A stretch of 64,000 bases of DNA from Rhodosalinus sp041365695 (lineage in GTDB: Bacteria > Pseudomonadota > Alphaproteobacteria > Rhodobacterales > Rhodobacteraceae): the NCBI RefSeq assembly GCF_041365695.1, contig NZ_JBGFSJ010000006.1, positions 62,001 to 126,000 of the forward strand, in the 5' to 3' direction. The position numbers and the translations under genes are program-made. The first letter of the stretch is position 1, and each line of letters opens with the position of its first letter. Shown here in pieces: positions 18,043-26,417 of this stretch. The notes beneath the pieces were generated by a model. It worked only from the letters and a program-made list of their open reading frames with translations. It was not told where the DNA came from and ran no database searches.

Positions 18043-19046
18043 TGCGCGCCCCTGCCTTCTGGTTCACCCCGCCCGACCGCCCGGACTGGCGCGCGCGCCT
18101 GCTCGCGCCTCTCGGGGCGCTGACGGCGCGGGCCACGGCGCGGCGCGTGGCCCGGGGGCCCGGCGCGCGGCCCGGCGCGCCGGTGATCTGCGTGGGCAAC
18201 CTCAATGCCGGCGGCACGGGCAAGACGCCCACCGTCATGGCGCTCGTGCAGCGCCTCGCGGCGCAGGGCGTTGCGGCGCATGTCGTCTCGCGCGGTCACG
18301 GCGGGCGGCTGGAAGGCCCCGTGCGGGTGGACCCGCGCCGCCACGACGCCGCGGATGTGGGCGACGAGCCGCTGCTGCTGTCGGCCTTCGGCCCGGTCTG
18401 GGTGGCGCGGGACCGCGCCGCCGGCGCGCGCGCCGCCGCCGCGGCGGGCGCCGAGGCGATCCTTCTGGACGACGGGTTCCAGAACCCGGCGCTGGCCAAG
18501 GACCTCTCGATCGTGGTGGTGGACGCCGCGCTCGGCTTCGGCAACGGGCGCTGCCTTCCCGCCGGACCGCTGCGCGAGCCGGTGGAGGCGGGGCTGGCGC
18601 GCGCCGACATGCTGCTGTCCATCGGGGCGCCGCCCGCCCAGCGCGCCTTCGACGCGACATGGGGCGGGGCGATCCGCGTGCCGCATCTTCGCGGCCATCT
18701 CGCCACGCTCCAGACCGGCATGGACTGGGCCGGCGCGCGGCTTCTCGCCTTCGCGGGGATCGGCCATCCCGAGAAGTTCTTCGCGACGCTTCAGGGTCTC
18801 GGCGCGGAGCTCACCCGCGCCGAGGCGCTCCAGGATCACCAGCCGCTGACGCCCGCGCTGCTGGCCCGGCTGGAGCGGGAGGCGGCGGCCCGCGGCGCGC
18901 AACTCGTCACCACCGAGAAGGACGCTGTGCGCCTTCCGGCCGCCTTCCGGCCGAAGGTCCTGACCCTGCCGGTGCGCCTCGAACTGGTGGACTGGTCGCC
19001 GCTCGACGCCGCGCTCGCGGGCGTGGTGGAGACCGCGGAAGGCTAG
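18042..19046 (+). CDS. lpxK: Tetraacyldisaccharide 4'-kinase
   Basis: A 334-residue inner-membrane-associated kinase that phosphorylates the 4' position of the lipid A disaccharide, the step just before Kdo transfer. It has the P-loop-like motif NLNAGGTGKTPTVMAL, then VVSRGHGG, VGDEPLLL, ILLDDGFQNP and TTEKDAVR. Length is normal. Coupled to waaA by a 1-base overlap. The stop overlaps by 4 bases the stop of the opposing CoA-transferase gene. Confidence 0.96.
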   Translation: MRAPAFWFTPPDRPDWRARLLAPLGALTARATARRVARGPGARPGAPVICVGNLNAGGTGKTPTVMALVQRLAAQGVAAHVVSRGHGGRLEGPVRVDPRRHDAADVGDEPLLLSAFGPVWVARDRAAGARAAAAAGAEAILLDDGFQNPALAKDLSIVVVDAALGFGNGRCLPAGPLREPVEAGLARADMLLSIGAPPAQRAFDATWGGAIRVPHLRGHLATLQTGMDWAGARLLAFAGIGHPEKFFATLQGLGAELTRAEALQDHQPLTPALLARLEREAAARGAQLVTTEKDAVRLPAAFRPKVLTLPVRLELVDWSPLDAALAGVVETAEG

Positions 19047-20164
19047 GCCGCGCCGTCGTCCTCGCCGAGCTTCGGGGACGGGCGGCGCAGCGTGAGATCC
19101 GCATCCGAGAAGGCGAAGGGCGAGCGCACGCCGGGCACCCCGTCGAGGGTCACCTGCATGCCCCGGTGCCGCACCTGCGGGTCGGCGAAGACCTCGGCCA
19201 TGTCGTTGATCGGTCCCGCCGGCACGCCCTCGGCCTCGCAGGCGGACAGAAGCGCGGCCTTGGACCAGCCCCGCGTCTGCGCCTCGAGCCGCGCGGAAAG
19301 CAGGTCGCGGCGTTGCACCCGGTCGGCGTTGGTCGCGAACTCCGCCGCCTCGCCGAGGTCGTCAGCGCCCAGAAGCCCGCAGAGCCGGCGATACTGCGCG
19401 TCGTTGCCGGTGGCGATGATGATGTGGCCGTCCGCGCAGGCGAAAACCTGGTAGGGCGCGAGATTCGGGTGGAAATTGCCCGTGCGCGCGGGCGGCGTTC
19501 CGGTAGCCAGATAGTTCATCGCCTGGTTCGCCGTGACCGCCACGGCGACGTCGAGGAGCGCCATGTCGACGTGCTGGCCCCGCCCCGTGCGCGCGCGCTG
19601 ATGCAGGGCGGCGAGGATCGCGGTCGCGGCATAGACGCCCGTGAAGATGTCGGTGACCGCAACGCCCGCGCGCTGCGGCGGGCCGTCCGGATCGCCGGTG
19701 ATCGACATGAACCCCGACATGCCCTGGATGATGTAGTCGTAGCCCGCCCGGTGGGCGTAGGGGCCGTCCTGCCCGAACCCGGTGACCGAACAATAGACCA
19801 GCCCGGGATGATCGGGCGCGAGGCTCGCGTAATCCAGCCCGTACTTGGCGAGCCCGCCCACCTTGAAGTTCTCGATCACCACGTCCGCCCCGGCCACCAG
19901 CTCCAGAACCCTGGCACGGCCCGCCTCGGTGCGGAAATCGGCGGTCACGCTCGCCTTGCCCCGATTGCAGGAATGGTAATAGGCGGCTTCGCGCGCGCCG
20001 TCACGCTCCACGAAGGGCGGCCCCCAGCGGCGCGTATCGTCCCCCTCGGGGCTTTCGACCTTCACCACCTCCGCTCCGAGGTCGGCGAGGACCTGGCCGG
20101 CCCAGGGACCGGCCAGGATGCGCGCCAGCTCGACGACACGGACCCCTTCGAGCGGGGCGGTCAT
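19043..20164 (-). CDS. Class III CoA-transferase (CaiB/BaiF family)
   Basis: A 373-residue family III acyl-CoA transferase. The N-terminus carries LEGVRVVELARILAGPWAGQ; VKVESPEGDDTR, NFKVGGLAKYGLDY and FGQDGPY follow; the catalytic Asp is expected in AGYDYIIQG. The IVE-NFKVG and DTRRWGPPF stretches are most like succinyl-CoA:dicarboxylate (glutarate-type) CoA-transferases, but the substrate cannot be fixed from sequence. Its ATG overlaps the stop of the DsbA-like gene. Confidence 0.9.
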   Translation of the reverse strand: MTAPLEGVRVVELARILAGPWAGQVLADLGAEVVKVESPEGDDTRRWGPPFVERDGAREAAYYHSCNRGKASVTADFRTEAGRARVLELVAGADVVIENFKVGGLAKYGLDYASLAPDHPGLVYCSVTGFGQDGPYAHRAGYDYIIQGMSGFMSITGDPDGPPQRAGVAVTDIFTGVYAATAILAALHQRARTGRGQHVDMALLDVAVAVTANQAMNYLATGTPPARTGNFHPNLAPYQVFACADGHIIIATGNDAQYRRLCGLLGADDLGEAAEFATNADRVQRRDLLSARLEAQTRGWSKAALLSACEAEGVPAGPINDMAEVFADPQVRHRGMQVTLDGVPGVRSPFAFSDADLTLRRPSPKLGEDDGAA

Positions 20165-20826
20165 TGCCCGGCGAGCTTTTCGTCCAGGATGCGGGCGAAA
20201 TCGGAATAGCCCATGTTGGAGTATTTCTCGCCGTCTATGACGAAGCTCGGCGTGGCCTCGATGTCATGCTCGGTGGCGTTTTCCTGGTACCATGCGACGA
20301 GGGTCCGAAGCTTGTCCGCGTCGGTCAGGCAGGCCTCGATCCGGTCGTTGTCCATCCCCGCCATGCGCCCGATCTTGCGCAGTTCGTTGGCGATGGCGAG
20401 GTCGGAGCCCGCGCGCGACCATTCGCTCTGACCGTCGTAGATCAGGTCGACGATGCCGAAGTAGCGATCCGGCCCGGCGCAGCGCGCGATCAGCGAGGCC
20501 CACATGCCGTACTTGTCGAAATAGACCTCCCGGTGGATGAAACGGACCTTGCCGGTATCCACGTAGTTCTCCTTGATCTGCTCGAACGGCCCGGTGTGGA
20601 AGCTCGCGCAGTGCGGGCAGGTGAAAGAGGCGTATTCGATCACCGTCACCGGCGCGTCGGGATCGCCGAGCGCCATCTCGGTGACCGAGGAGGTGTCCAC
20701 CTCCGCGCCCTGCGCCTCGGCCGCCATCGGCAGCCCTTCCGGAGCGCTTGGCGCGCGGGTGAGCCAGAAGGCGCCCCCCACAACGAGAACGAGCGCGAGC
20801 GCGGCGGGAACGATGTATCGTGTCAT
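20161..20826 (-). CDS. DsbA-family thiol oxidoreductase, membrane-anchored or secreted
   Basis: A 221-residue protein: an N-terminal hydrophobic segment (about 4-22), a spacer, then a thioredoxin fold with active site CPHC (residues 70-73) in YASFTCPHCASFH and the cis-Pro segment ATPSFVIDG. It should act in the periplasm to form or rearrange disulfides. The insert resembles the BdbD/DsbA-like group with Thioredoxin_4. GGAG precedes the start. It lies between the CoA-transferase and the DUF721 gene; the mutY-DUF721-dsbA order recurs in alphaproteobacteria. Confidence 0.92.
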   Translation of the reverse strand: MTRYIVPAALALVLVVGGAFWLTRAPSAPEGLPMAAEAQGAEVDTSSVTEMALGDPDAPVTVIEYASFTCPHCASFHTGPFEQIKENYVDTGKVRFIHREVYFDKYGMWASLIARCAGPDRYFGIVDLIYDGQSEWSRAGSDLAIANELRKIGRMAGMDNDRIEACLTDADKLRTLVAWYQENATEHDIEATPSFVIDGEKYSNMGYSDFARILDEKLAGQ

Positions 20827-20840
20827 GGAATGTCTCTCCG

Positions 20841-21356
20841 TCAGGTGCTGCGGCCGGCGCGCTCGCGGGAGAGCACGTTCCGGGCCAGTGTCTCGAGCGC
20901 CTCGCGCAGGCCCTCGTCGGCCACGGGCGCGGCGAGGCTTTGGGCCTCGCGCTCGGTCCGGGGGTCGGGTGCGGGCGCGCGCCGCGCAGGCGCGGTGTAA
21001 CCCGCCTGCGCTTCCGCGAAACCCTCGGGCGCGGTCTGGGTGATGCGCAGCCGGGCGATGGCGTTGTAGCCGTAGGCGGCGTTCACGCGGGCGCGCAGGC
21101 GTTCCTTCTGCATCTCCAGAACCGGAGCGTGGGCGCCCGTCGTCAGCAGCGTCAGCGTCGCGCCGAAGCCGCCCTGCGCGTAGCTGACCTTCACCGGGCG
21201 CGCCACGGCGGCCATGTCGGCGCCGGCGATCTCTTCCCACCTTGTGAGCAGACGGGACACGGCGAAGCCGCGCGCCTCGCCGGCGCGGCGGATGCGGGAT
21301 TGCAGAAGAGTCGCGGCGCGGGCGAAACCGCGCGTGGTCGCGGGTCTGTCGATCAC
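20841..21356 (-). CDS. DUF721 (DciA-like) protein
   Basis: A 171-residue protein. The N-terminal DUF721 domain has LLTRWEEIAGADMAAVARPVKV and the beta region ending in RVNAAYGYNAIARLRI. A low-complexity Ala/Pro linker and a short C-terminal helix follow. DUF721 proteins of the DciA group load or assist the replicative helicase DnaB in bacteria without DnaC; whether this one does is inferred from family. The GTG at 21356 has AAGGA 8 bases upstream and begins at the family start; the longer frame to 21446 crosses the mutY start. Confidence 0.85.
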   Translation of the reverse strand: MIDRPATTRGFARAATLLQSRIRRAGEARGFAVSRLLTRWEEIAGADMAAVARPVKVSYAQGGFGATLTLLTTGAHAPVLEMQKERLRARVNAAYGYNAIARLRITQTAPEGFAEAQAGYTAPARRAPAPDPRTEREAQSLAAPVADEGLREALETLARNVLSRERAGRST

Positions 21357-21439
21357 GGGTTGAATCCTTACCTCACCCCCTATTCTAAGGGACCAAGCGC
21401 CGCGCGCCAGCCCCTTCCGCCGCGAGGTCAGCCAACTCC

Positions 21440-22498
21440 ATGTCACGCTTGCGTGAATCGCCTTCCGCCGATGAGCTTCTCGCCTGGTATGACCGCCATG
21501 CGCGGGCGCTTCCGTGGCGCGTGGGGCCGGCAGAGCGCGCGGAAGGGCGCCGGCCCGATCCCTACCGCGTCTGGCTGAGCGAGGTGATGCTTCAGCAGAC
21601 CACCGTGGCCGCGGTACGCGGGTACTTTCACCGCTTCACCGAACGCTGGCCCACGGTAGAGGCGCTCGCCGCCGCCGAGGACGGCGCAGTGATGGGCGAG
21701 TGGGCCGGGCTCGGCTACTACGCGCGCGCCCGCAACCTGCTGAAATGCGCCCGCGTGGTGGCATCCGATCATGGTGGACGGTTCCCCGACAGCGCGGACG
21801 CGCTGCGGGCGCTGCCGGGCATCGGCCCCTATACCGCCGCGGCGATCGCCGCGATCGCGTTCGACCGGTCCGAGACCGTGGTGGACGGCAACGTGGAGCG
21901 GGTGATGGCGCGGCTGCACGATATCCGCACGCCCCTGCCCGCCGCGAAGCCCGAACTGACCGAGGCCGCGGCCCGCCTGACGCCCGATGCGCGGCCGGGC
22001 TGCTACGCCCAGGCGGTGATGGACCTCGGCGCCACGATCTGCACGCCGCGCAATCCCGCCTGCGGCATCTGCCCGTGGCGCGCGCCCTGCGCCGCGCGGG
22101 CCGAGGGCACGGCGGCCGGGCTGCCGCGCAAGACCCCGAAGAAACCGAAGCCGGTGCGCCACGGCATCGCCTACCTCGCCCGGCGGGTGGACGGGGCCTG
22201 GCTCTTGGAGCGGCGGCCCGACAGCGGCCTTCTGGGCGGGATGCTGGGCTGGCCCGGCACCGACTGGGCCGAGGGCGCACCCGATCCCGCGCCGCCGATC
22301 CGCGCGGAATGGCGCGACGCGGGCGCCGAGGCGCGGCACACCTTCACCCACTTTCACCTGCGCCTTGCGATTCGCACCGCGCTCGTCCCGATGGACCGTG
22401 CGCCCGAACGCGGGACGTTCCTGGACCCCGAGGTGTTCCGCCCGTCGGAACTGCCCACGGTCATGCGCAAGGCCTTCGACATCGCGCGAAAGTTGTAG
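21440..22498 (+). CDS. mutY: A/G-specific adenine DNA glycosylase
   Basis: A 352-residue base-excision repair enzyme that removes adenine opposite 8-oxoguanine. Seen in sequence: the catalytic Glu in LSEVMLQQT (E48), the helix-hairpin-helix LPGIGPYTAAAI (about 125-136), the catalytic Asp in VVDGNVERV (D149), the [4Fe-4S] ligands C201, C208, C211 and C217, and a C-terminal NUDIX-like 8-oxoG-recognition domain with ERRPDSGLLGGMLGWPG. It is divergent from the DUF721 gene with 83 bases between starts. Confidence 0.97.
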   Translation: MSRLRESPSADELLAWYDRHARALPWRVGPAERAEGRRPDPYRVWLSEVMLQQTTVAAVRGYFHRFTERWPTVEALAAAEDGAVMGEWAGLGYYARARNLLKCARVVASDHGGRFPDSADALRALPGIGPYTAAAIAAIAFDRSETVVDGNVERVMARLHDIRTPLPAAKPELTEAAARLTPDARPGCYAQAVMDLGATICTPRNPACGICPWRAPCAARAEGTAAGLPRKTPKKPKPVRHGIAYLARRVDGAWLLERRPDSGLLGGMLGWPGTDWAEGAPDPAPPIRAEWRDAGAEARHTFTHFHLRLAIRTALVPMDRAPERGTFLDPEVFRPSELPTVMRKAFDIARKL

Positions 22499-22585
22499 CG
22501 CACCGCGATTTCGCCACAGTCTCTCCGCAAGCCTGCCACGGCTGCGCGCGACACCGCCCCAAAGTCACCAGGACGGATCAGGGCG

Positions 22586-22789
22586 ATGTCGAATCACTCG
22601 GATTTCCAGGCGCGTCTTGCGCGGATCGAAGCGCGCCACGGGGCCGGCGCGCCGCTTGCCTCGACCGACGGTGGGGCGATCGGCGAGGACGAGGCGCAGG
22701 CCCGCCCGACGATGCGGTTCGGCGTGATCGTCGTCGGGCTCGTCACGGGACTCGGTCTCGGGCTCGCGGGGATGCTTTTTCTGATCTGA
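22586..22789 (+). CDS. Small single-pass membrane protein
   Basis: A 67-residue protein with a soluble charged N-terminal part (FQARLARIEARHGAG) and one C-terminal membrane helix, VIVVGLVTGLGLGLAGMLFL. No family recognised with certainty; short proteins with this layout are common in Rhodobacterales. It follows mutY by 87 bases on the same strand. Reality is supported by the clear tail-anchor helix and correct codon bias. Confidence 0.68.
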   Translation: MSNHSDFQARLARIEARHGAGAPLASTDGGAIGEDEAQARPTMRFGVIVVGLVTGLGLGLAGMLFLI

Positions 22790-22931
22790 GCGCGGCCGCG
22801 GGCGCCGCACGGCGAAGGCCGGGGCACTTGGTGACGTTAGGTCGCCTCGCGGCCGGTGCGCCCGCCCGTCGCCACGCGGCCGTCCCGGTGCTAGTCTCGA
22901 CGCCAGACATCACCAAGCGGTCGCACGCGCC

Positions 22932-24080
22932 ATGCAGCAGCTTCACACGATCCCCGCCACGCAGCTGAGCCGCTGGCAGTCGGCCATGCCGTTCTGGCTG
23001 TCGCTGGCGCTGCCGCCGCTCGCGGCGTACGGTGCATGGGCCGGGGGCTGGAACGTGCTGCTGCTGCCGCTCGTGACCTGGTATCTCTTCGCCGCGGCCG
23101 ACGCCGCGCTCGGGCGCGACAGCGGTAATGCCGACCCGGACACGCCCGACGAGGCGCTGCGCTGGTACAGCCTCGTCACCCGGGTCTGGGCGCCGGTGCA
23201 GTTCGTCACGCTTTTCGGTCTTCTCTGGTACGTCCCTCGGGCGGATCATCTGGGCACGCCCGAAACGGTGGCGCTGTTCTTCGGCGTGGGCGTCATCACC
23301 GGCACCATCGGGATCAATTACAGCCATGAGCTGATGCACCAGCGGAACCGGTGGGAACGCTGGCTGGGCGACGTCCTTCTCGCCATGGTGCTCTACTCCC
23401 ATTTCCGCTCGGAACACCTGCTGGTGCACCATCGCTATGTCGGAACCCCCCGCGATCCGGTGACGGCGCGCTACAACGAGGGGTTCCACCGCTTCTTTCC
23501 AAGGGTGCTGCGCCAGTCCCTCGCCTCGGCCTTGCGGGCCGAGGCGCGAATGCTGGCGCGCAAGGGCCGGCCCTGGTGGGCGCGCGAAAACCCGTTCTGG
23601 CGCTACTGGGCGCTGCAAGGTTCGATGCTGGCGCTGGCCTTCGCCCTGTCGGGCTGGGCGGGCCTCGCGCTCTTTCTGTGGCAAGCCGTGATCGCGGTCT
23701 GGCAGCTCGAACTCGTCAATTACGTCGAGCATTACGGGCTGACGCGGAAGCATCTGGGCGACGGACGATACGAGCATGTGCAGCCGCACCATAGCTGGAA
23801 CGCGTCGCACCGGGCGTCGAACTGGCTACTGATCAACCTGCAACGCCACTCGGATCATCATTACAAGCCGGATCGCCGGTTCCCGCTCTTGCAGACCTAC
23901 ACCGACCGGGAGGCGCCGCAGCTGCCCTACGGCTATCCGGTGATGACGATGGCGGCGATGGTTCCGCCGCTCTGGCGGCGGATCATGAACCCGCGCGTGC
24001 GCGCCTGGCGACGCCAGCACTACCCCGAGATCGCGGACTGGCACCCCTACAACAAGGCGCGCAACCCGCTGCCGCGCTAG
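22932..24080 (+). CDS. alkB: AlkB-type integral-membrane alkane 1-monooxygenase
   Basis: A 382-residue membrane di-iron hydroxylase that oxidises terminal methyl groups of medium-chain n-alkanes, using rubredoxin as electron donor. Membrane segments alternate with the histidine motifs: HELMH (132-136), EHLLVHH (161-167), NYVEHYGL (263-270) and LQRHSDHH (303-310). In most AlkB proteins the second motif is EHxxGHH; here Val replaces Gly. No rubredoxin, rubredoxin reductase or alkS-type regulator is nearby, so its electron partner must be elsewhere. It is the last chromosomal-type gene before the lower-GC island. Confidence 0.93.
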   Translation: MQQLHTIPATQLSRWQSAMPFWLSLALPPLAAYGAWAGGWNVLLLPLVTWYLFAAADAALGRDSGNADPDTPDEALRWYSLVTRVWAPVQFVTLFGLLWYVPRADHLGTPETVALFFGVGVITGTIGINYSHELMHQRNRWERWLGDVLLAMVLYSHFRSEHLLVHHRYVGTPRDPVTARYNEGFHRFFPRVLRQSLASALRAEARMLARKGRPWWARENPFWRYWALQGSMLALAFALSGWAGLALFLWQAVIAVWQLELVNYVEHYGLTRKHLGDGRYEHVQPHHSWNASHRASNWLLINLQRHSDHHYKPDRRFPLLQTYTDREAPQLPYGYPVMTMAAMVPPLWRRIMNPRVRAWRRQHYPEIADWHPYNKARNPLPR

Positions 24081-24488
24081 CGTTCTGCACCTGATACAAG
24101 ATGCCCTTGCGAAGGCAGGCGCCAAATCAGGACGCAGGTACCGCGGCTGGGAATGTCAGATGACGGCAGTCAGCCCCGGAGCGGAGCCAAAGCCCTTGGC
24201 TCGAATCTATCCTAGCTGACCTTCGCCGAGCAGGTCGCTAACGGGTACTATGCGGACTAAGCTGCGGGTCAATGCGACAGACCTAAATGACCGCTCCCAG
24301 CCCAAAGCGGCCGAAAACGCTTCGGGTCGAGGTTGCGATAGCTAACCTTCTCCGTCCAGTTGGCAAAATGGTAAGAGGCGGACAAAAACAACGTAAACGG
24401 ATCGATTCAGACCCGAAGCCCTCCTTCACGCAATGTCGCTCGGAACGGTCACGCCGCTCGGAGCCTTGACATCAAAGACTGCGCCTCC
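24081..24488. other. Gene-free lower-GC stretch at the left edge of the copper island
   Basis: About 408 bases with no convincing gene. A 60-codon frame at 24287-24469 has no ribosome site, no family likeness and poor codon bias. The composition is visibly less GC-rich than the flanks (24361-24420 is near half AT). An imperfect palindrome lies at 24289-24312. It looks like eroded mobile-element or intergenic debris joining the copper genes to alkB. Confidence 0.55.
24289..24312. repeat. Imperfect inverted repeat in the island flank
   Basis: GACCGCT (24289-24295) pairs with AGCGGCC (24306-24312), one mismatch, around a 10-base loop. Not followed by a T-tract, so not an obvious terminator. Perhaps a remnant of a dispersed intergenic repeat. 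Confidence 0.35.
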
Positions 24489-24968
24489 TCATGCAGCATC
24501 GTAACGCGTGAAGACCTCTGTCGAGCCGTCCGGCAGGAGGAGATGGACGTCGTAGGCGTCGCGCCGGCTTTCGGGGCCCATGCCGGGGGACCCATAGGGC
24601 ATGCCGGGGACGGCGAGGCCGACGGCCCTTGGCCGATCATCAAGTAGCCGCCGGATGTCGGCGACAGGAACATGGCCCTCGATCATGTAGCCCTCTATCG
24701 TGCCGGTGTGGCAGGACATCATCCTGATCGGAATGCCCTTGCCGATCTTGTAACGGGTCAGCGCCGTGCCGCGCGCGGCCTCCACGGTCACCGCGAAGCC
24801 TTCGGCTTCTAGAATCTCGATCCAGGCAGAGCAGCAGCCGCAGTTGGGGTCCTTCAGGACATGCATCGTCGGGCCGGCGGCACGGCCACGGCGCGGCAGG
24901 AGCGCCGTGGCTCCGAGAGTGGCGCTCCCGAAGAGAACGGCGCGGCGGGAGGCAAGTGTCTTTGTCAT
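24489..24968 (-). CDS. DUF411 metal-binding protein
   Basis: A 159-residue exported protein of the DUF411 family, found in copper and silver resistance loci. The N-terminus has a twin-arginine-like signal (SRRAVLFG) and a hydrophobic segment. The mature part contains the conserved PNCGCCSAW motif (C43, C45, C46), probable metal thiolates, then SCHTGTIEGYMIEGHVPV and GMPYGSPGM, both diagnostic. It is expected to bind Cu(I) in the periplasm; the exact role is not established. AGGA lies 9 bases before the ATG. It is downstream of, and probably cotranscribed with, the cupredoxin gene (56-base gap). Confidence 0.92.
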   Translation of the reverse strand: MTKTLASRRAVLFGSATLGATALLPRRGRAAGPTMHVLKDPNCGCCSAWIEILEAEGFAVTVEAARGTALTRYKIGKGIPIRMMSCHTGTIEGYMIEGHVPVADIRRLLDDRPRAVGLAVPGMPYGSPGMGPESRRDAYDVHLLLPDGSTEVFTRYDAA

Positions 24969-25024
24969 GGCGTGTTTCCTCGTGTCGGGCACGAGCGGTC
25001 CAAACGCCCGGCCCTTGAATGGTT

Positions 25025-25504
25025 TCACTTGACGGTGATCGGGCCGTGCATGCCGGCCTCCATGTGCCCCGGGATCAGACAGGCGAACTGGAAAGTGCCG
25101 GCATTGGAGAAGGTCCAGATGAGCTCGCCGCGCTTGCCGGGGCCAAGGCGCAGGGCGTTAGGATCGTCGTGATCCATCTGCCCCATCTCGGCCATCTCAA
25201 CCATCTCCTCCATGTGGGCGAGGTTGTTCTCTTCCGTGCCAAGCACGATCTCGTGCTCGAGATCGCCGATGTTGGTCACCGCGAAGCGAATGGTCTCGCC
25301 TTCCTCGACCGGGAGCGCGGCAGGATCGAACCCCATACCCGTGTCGGTCTCCAGCATCCGGATCTCGACGGTGCGGTCGACCTCGGCGGCTGCGCCAGGC
25401 TGGCCCACGGGAAGGCTGTCATCATGGGAATGATCGCCTGATCCAGCGGCGAACGCCGCACCGGCGGAAAGGATCAAGGCGGATGCGAGTGTGAAATTCT
25501 TCAT
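25025..25504 (-). CDS. Periplasmic cupredoxin (CopI-like, plastocyanin/azurin family)
   Basis: A 159-residue blue-copper-type protein. It has a signal peptide (1-19), a His/Asp-rich start, and a cupredoxin fold with type-1 ligands H84 (LEHEIV), C142, H147 and M152 (CLIPGH then GM). A Met-rich insert (HMEEMVEMAEMGQM, about 97-110) adds potential Cu(I) sites, as in CopI-type copper-tolerance proteins. AGGAGACC precedes the ATG. It should bind and detoxify periplasmic copper; electron transfer is the alternative. It leads the small copper operon with the DUF411 gene. Confidence 0.9.
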   Translation of the reverse strand: MKNFTLASALILSAGAAFAAGSGDHSHDDSLPVGQPGAAAEVDRTVEIRMLETDTGMGFDPAALPVEEGETIRFAVTNIGDLEHEIVLGTEENNLAHMEEMVEMAEMGQMDHDDPNALRLGPGKRGELIWTFSNAGTFQFACLIPGHMEAGMHGPITVK

Positions 25505-25611
25505 TTTGGTCTCCTGAAGAGATGCGCCCCGGCAGGGCGAGGAACTACGATTGCCAAAAAGCGCCCGGCGCCGCTGCGCAGGCCCCTTGGTTTCCGGTAA
25601 GTATTGGAGGT

Positions 25612-25983
25612 TCAGAGGAGAGCGGCCGGGGGCCGGTAGAGGCTTTCCAGAGGTGAGGCGGGGCGACTCCTTCCAGCCGAGGGCGCATAAAGCGCCCAAG
25701 TGAGCCCGTTGGGGCGTCCCGCGATCAGCTCGGCCTCCTCGATCCAGTTGCAGGCGTGGATACCGCATGAGACGTGAAGTGGCTCTTGGGCCCGGTCGCC
25801 ATGGTCACCCCATGCCGGCTCGGAAGTCTCCAGGGTAGCATCCGCATGATGAGAGGCCGGCGCAGCGCCCTCGCAATAGTCATGCCGGGTGGGGACGTGT
25901 TCCATCTGAGCCGCGGCCAACACCGTAGCGGGCAGCAAGAGCGCAACGCAGAGCACTCGCAGGAGCTGAACCAGAAATATCAC
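25612..25983 (-). CDS. Small exported protein of the copper locus, function unknown
   Basis: A 123-residue frame with a clear signal peptide (hydrophobic core then VLAAA, about residue 24). The mature part is rich in His and Cys (MEHVPTRHDYCEG, ASHHADAT, VSCGIHACNW) and ends in a Pro-rich tail (ESLYRPPAALL). I recognise no family. Similar short His/Cys-containing exported proteins often sit upstream of copper resistance genes, so metal binding is plausible but inferred. It is 107 bases upstream of the cupredoxin gene on the same strand. Confidence 0.6.
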   Translation of the reverse strand: MIFLVQLLRVLCVALLLPATVLAAAQMEHVPTRHDYCEGAAPASHHADATLETSEPAWGDHGDRAQEPLHVSCGIHACNWIEEAELIAGRPNGLTWALYAPSAGRSRPASPLESLYRPPAALL

Positions 25984-26417
25984 AGGGCTAAATATACCCG
26001 CGCAGATGCCACGGTAGCAACCCGCCCCAAATTATGTCCGCGCTTCCGCTTTGATACACATTAGGCATGAGCACGAGGTGTGGTCCATCGCCGCCTCTCA
26101 GCGGGTGCAGCTTCCACGGCTTGCGCCGCACGCTTCACGAAAGGCCGCTATCAGGAAATCGCCCAAACTTTGCAATTGTCACTATCTGCGCATAGCTGTC
26201 ATTGATGCGCCGCGCAGCATCGGTCAATCCGGGCTCTAAACGTGCCTTAGCTGCACGCAGCTTGAAGGTCCGCTTTCGGGAAGCTGCCCAACCTTTGCAA
26301 ACTACGACCCCGCGCAAAGCCGTCGCTCTCACCTTTGCCGAGCGGCGGAGGTTCACCGGAGGCGATCCGGGGAACTCACGTCAGGCGCAGAACGCTAGAT
26401 CAGCGACGCCCCCGGCA
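25984..26417. other. Gene-free lower-GC stretch at the right edge of the copper island
   Basis: About 434 bases with no supportable gene. Its left end must carry the promoter of the exported-protein gene. The rest holds two diverged copies of a roughly 62-base unit (26138-26200 and 26263-26324) and composition less GC-rich than the flanks. Short frames here (26051-26239, 26135-26356) read through these repeats and look accidental. Confidence 0.55.
26138..26324. repeat. Two diverged direct copies of a ~62-base unit
   Basis: Unit 1 (26138-26200) and unit 2 (26263-26324) share the pattern GAA-GG-CCGCT-TC-GGAA, then GCCCAA-CTTTGCAA, then GCGCA-AGC-GTC in the same order and spacing. Both are preceded by a TGCAGCTT- or GCACGCAGCTT-like segment. 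They are clearly related but eroded. No coding sense; perhaps remnants of a dispersed element at the island edge. Confidence 0.5.

Noticed and set aside
24287..24469. A 60-codon frame in the island flank
   Set aside because: No ribosome site, poor codon bias and no family likeness.
25505..25611. A CueR-type operator upstream of the cupredoxin gene
   Set aside because: The minus-strand stretch CTTACCGGAAACCAAGGGG only loosely resembles the inverted repeat and lacks proper symmetry.
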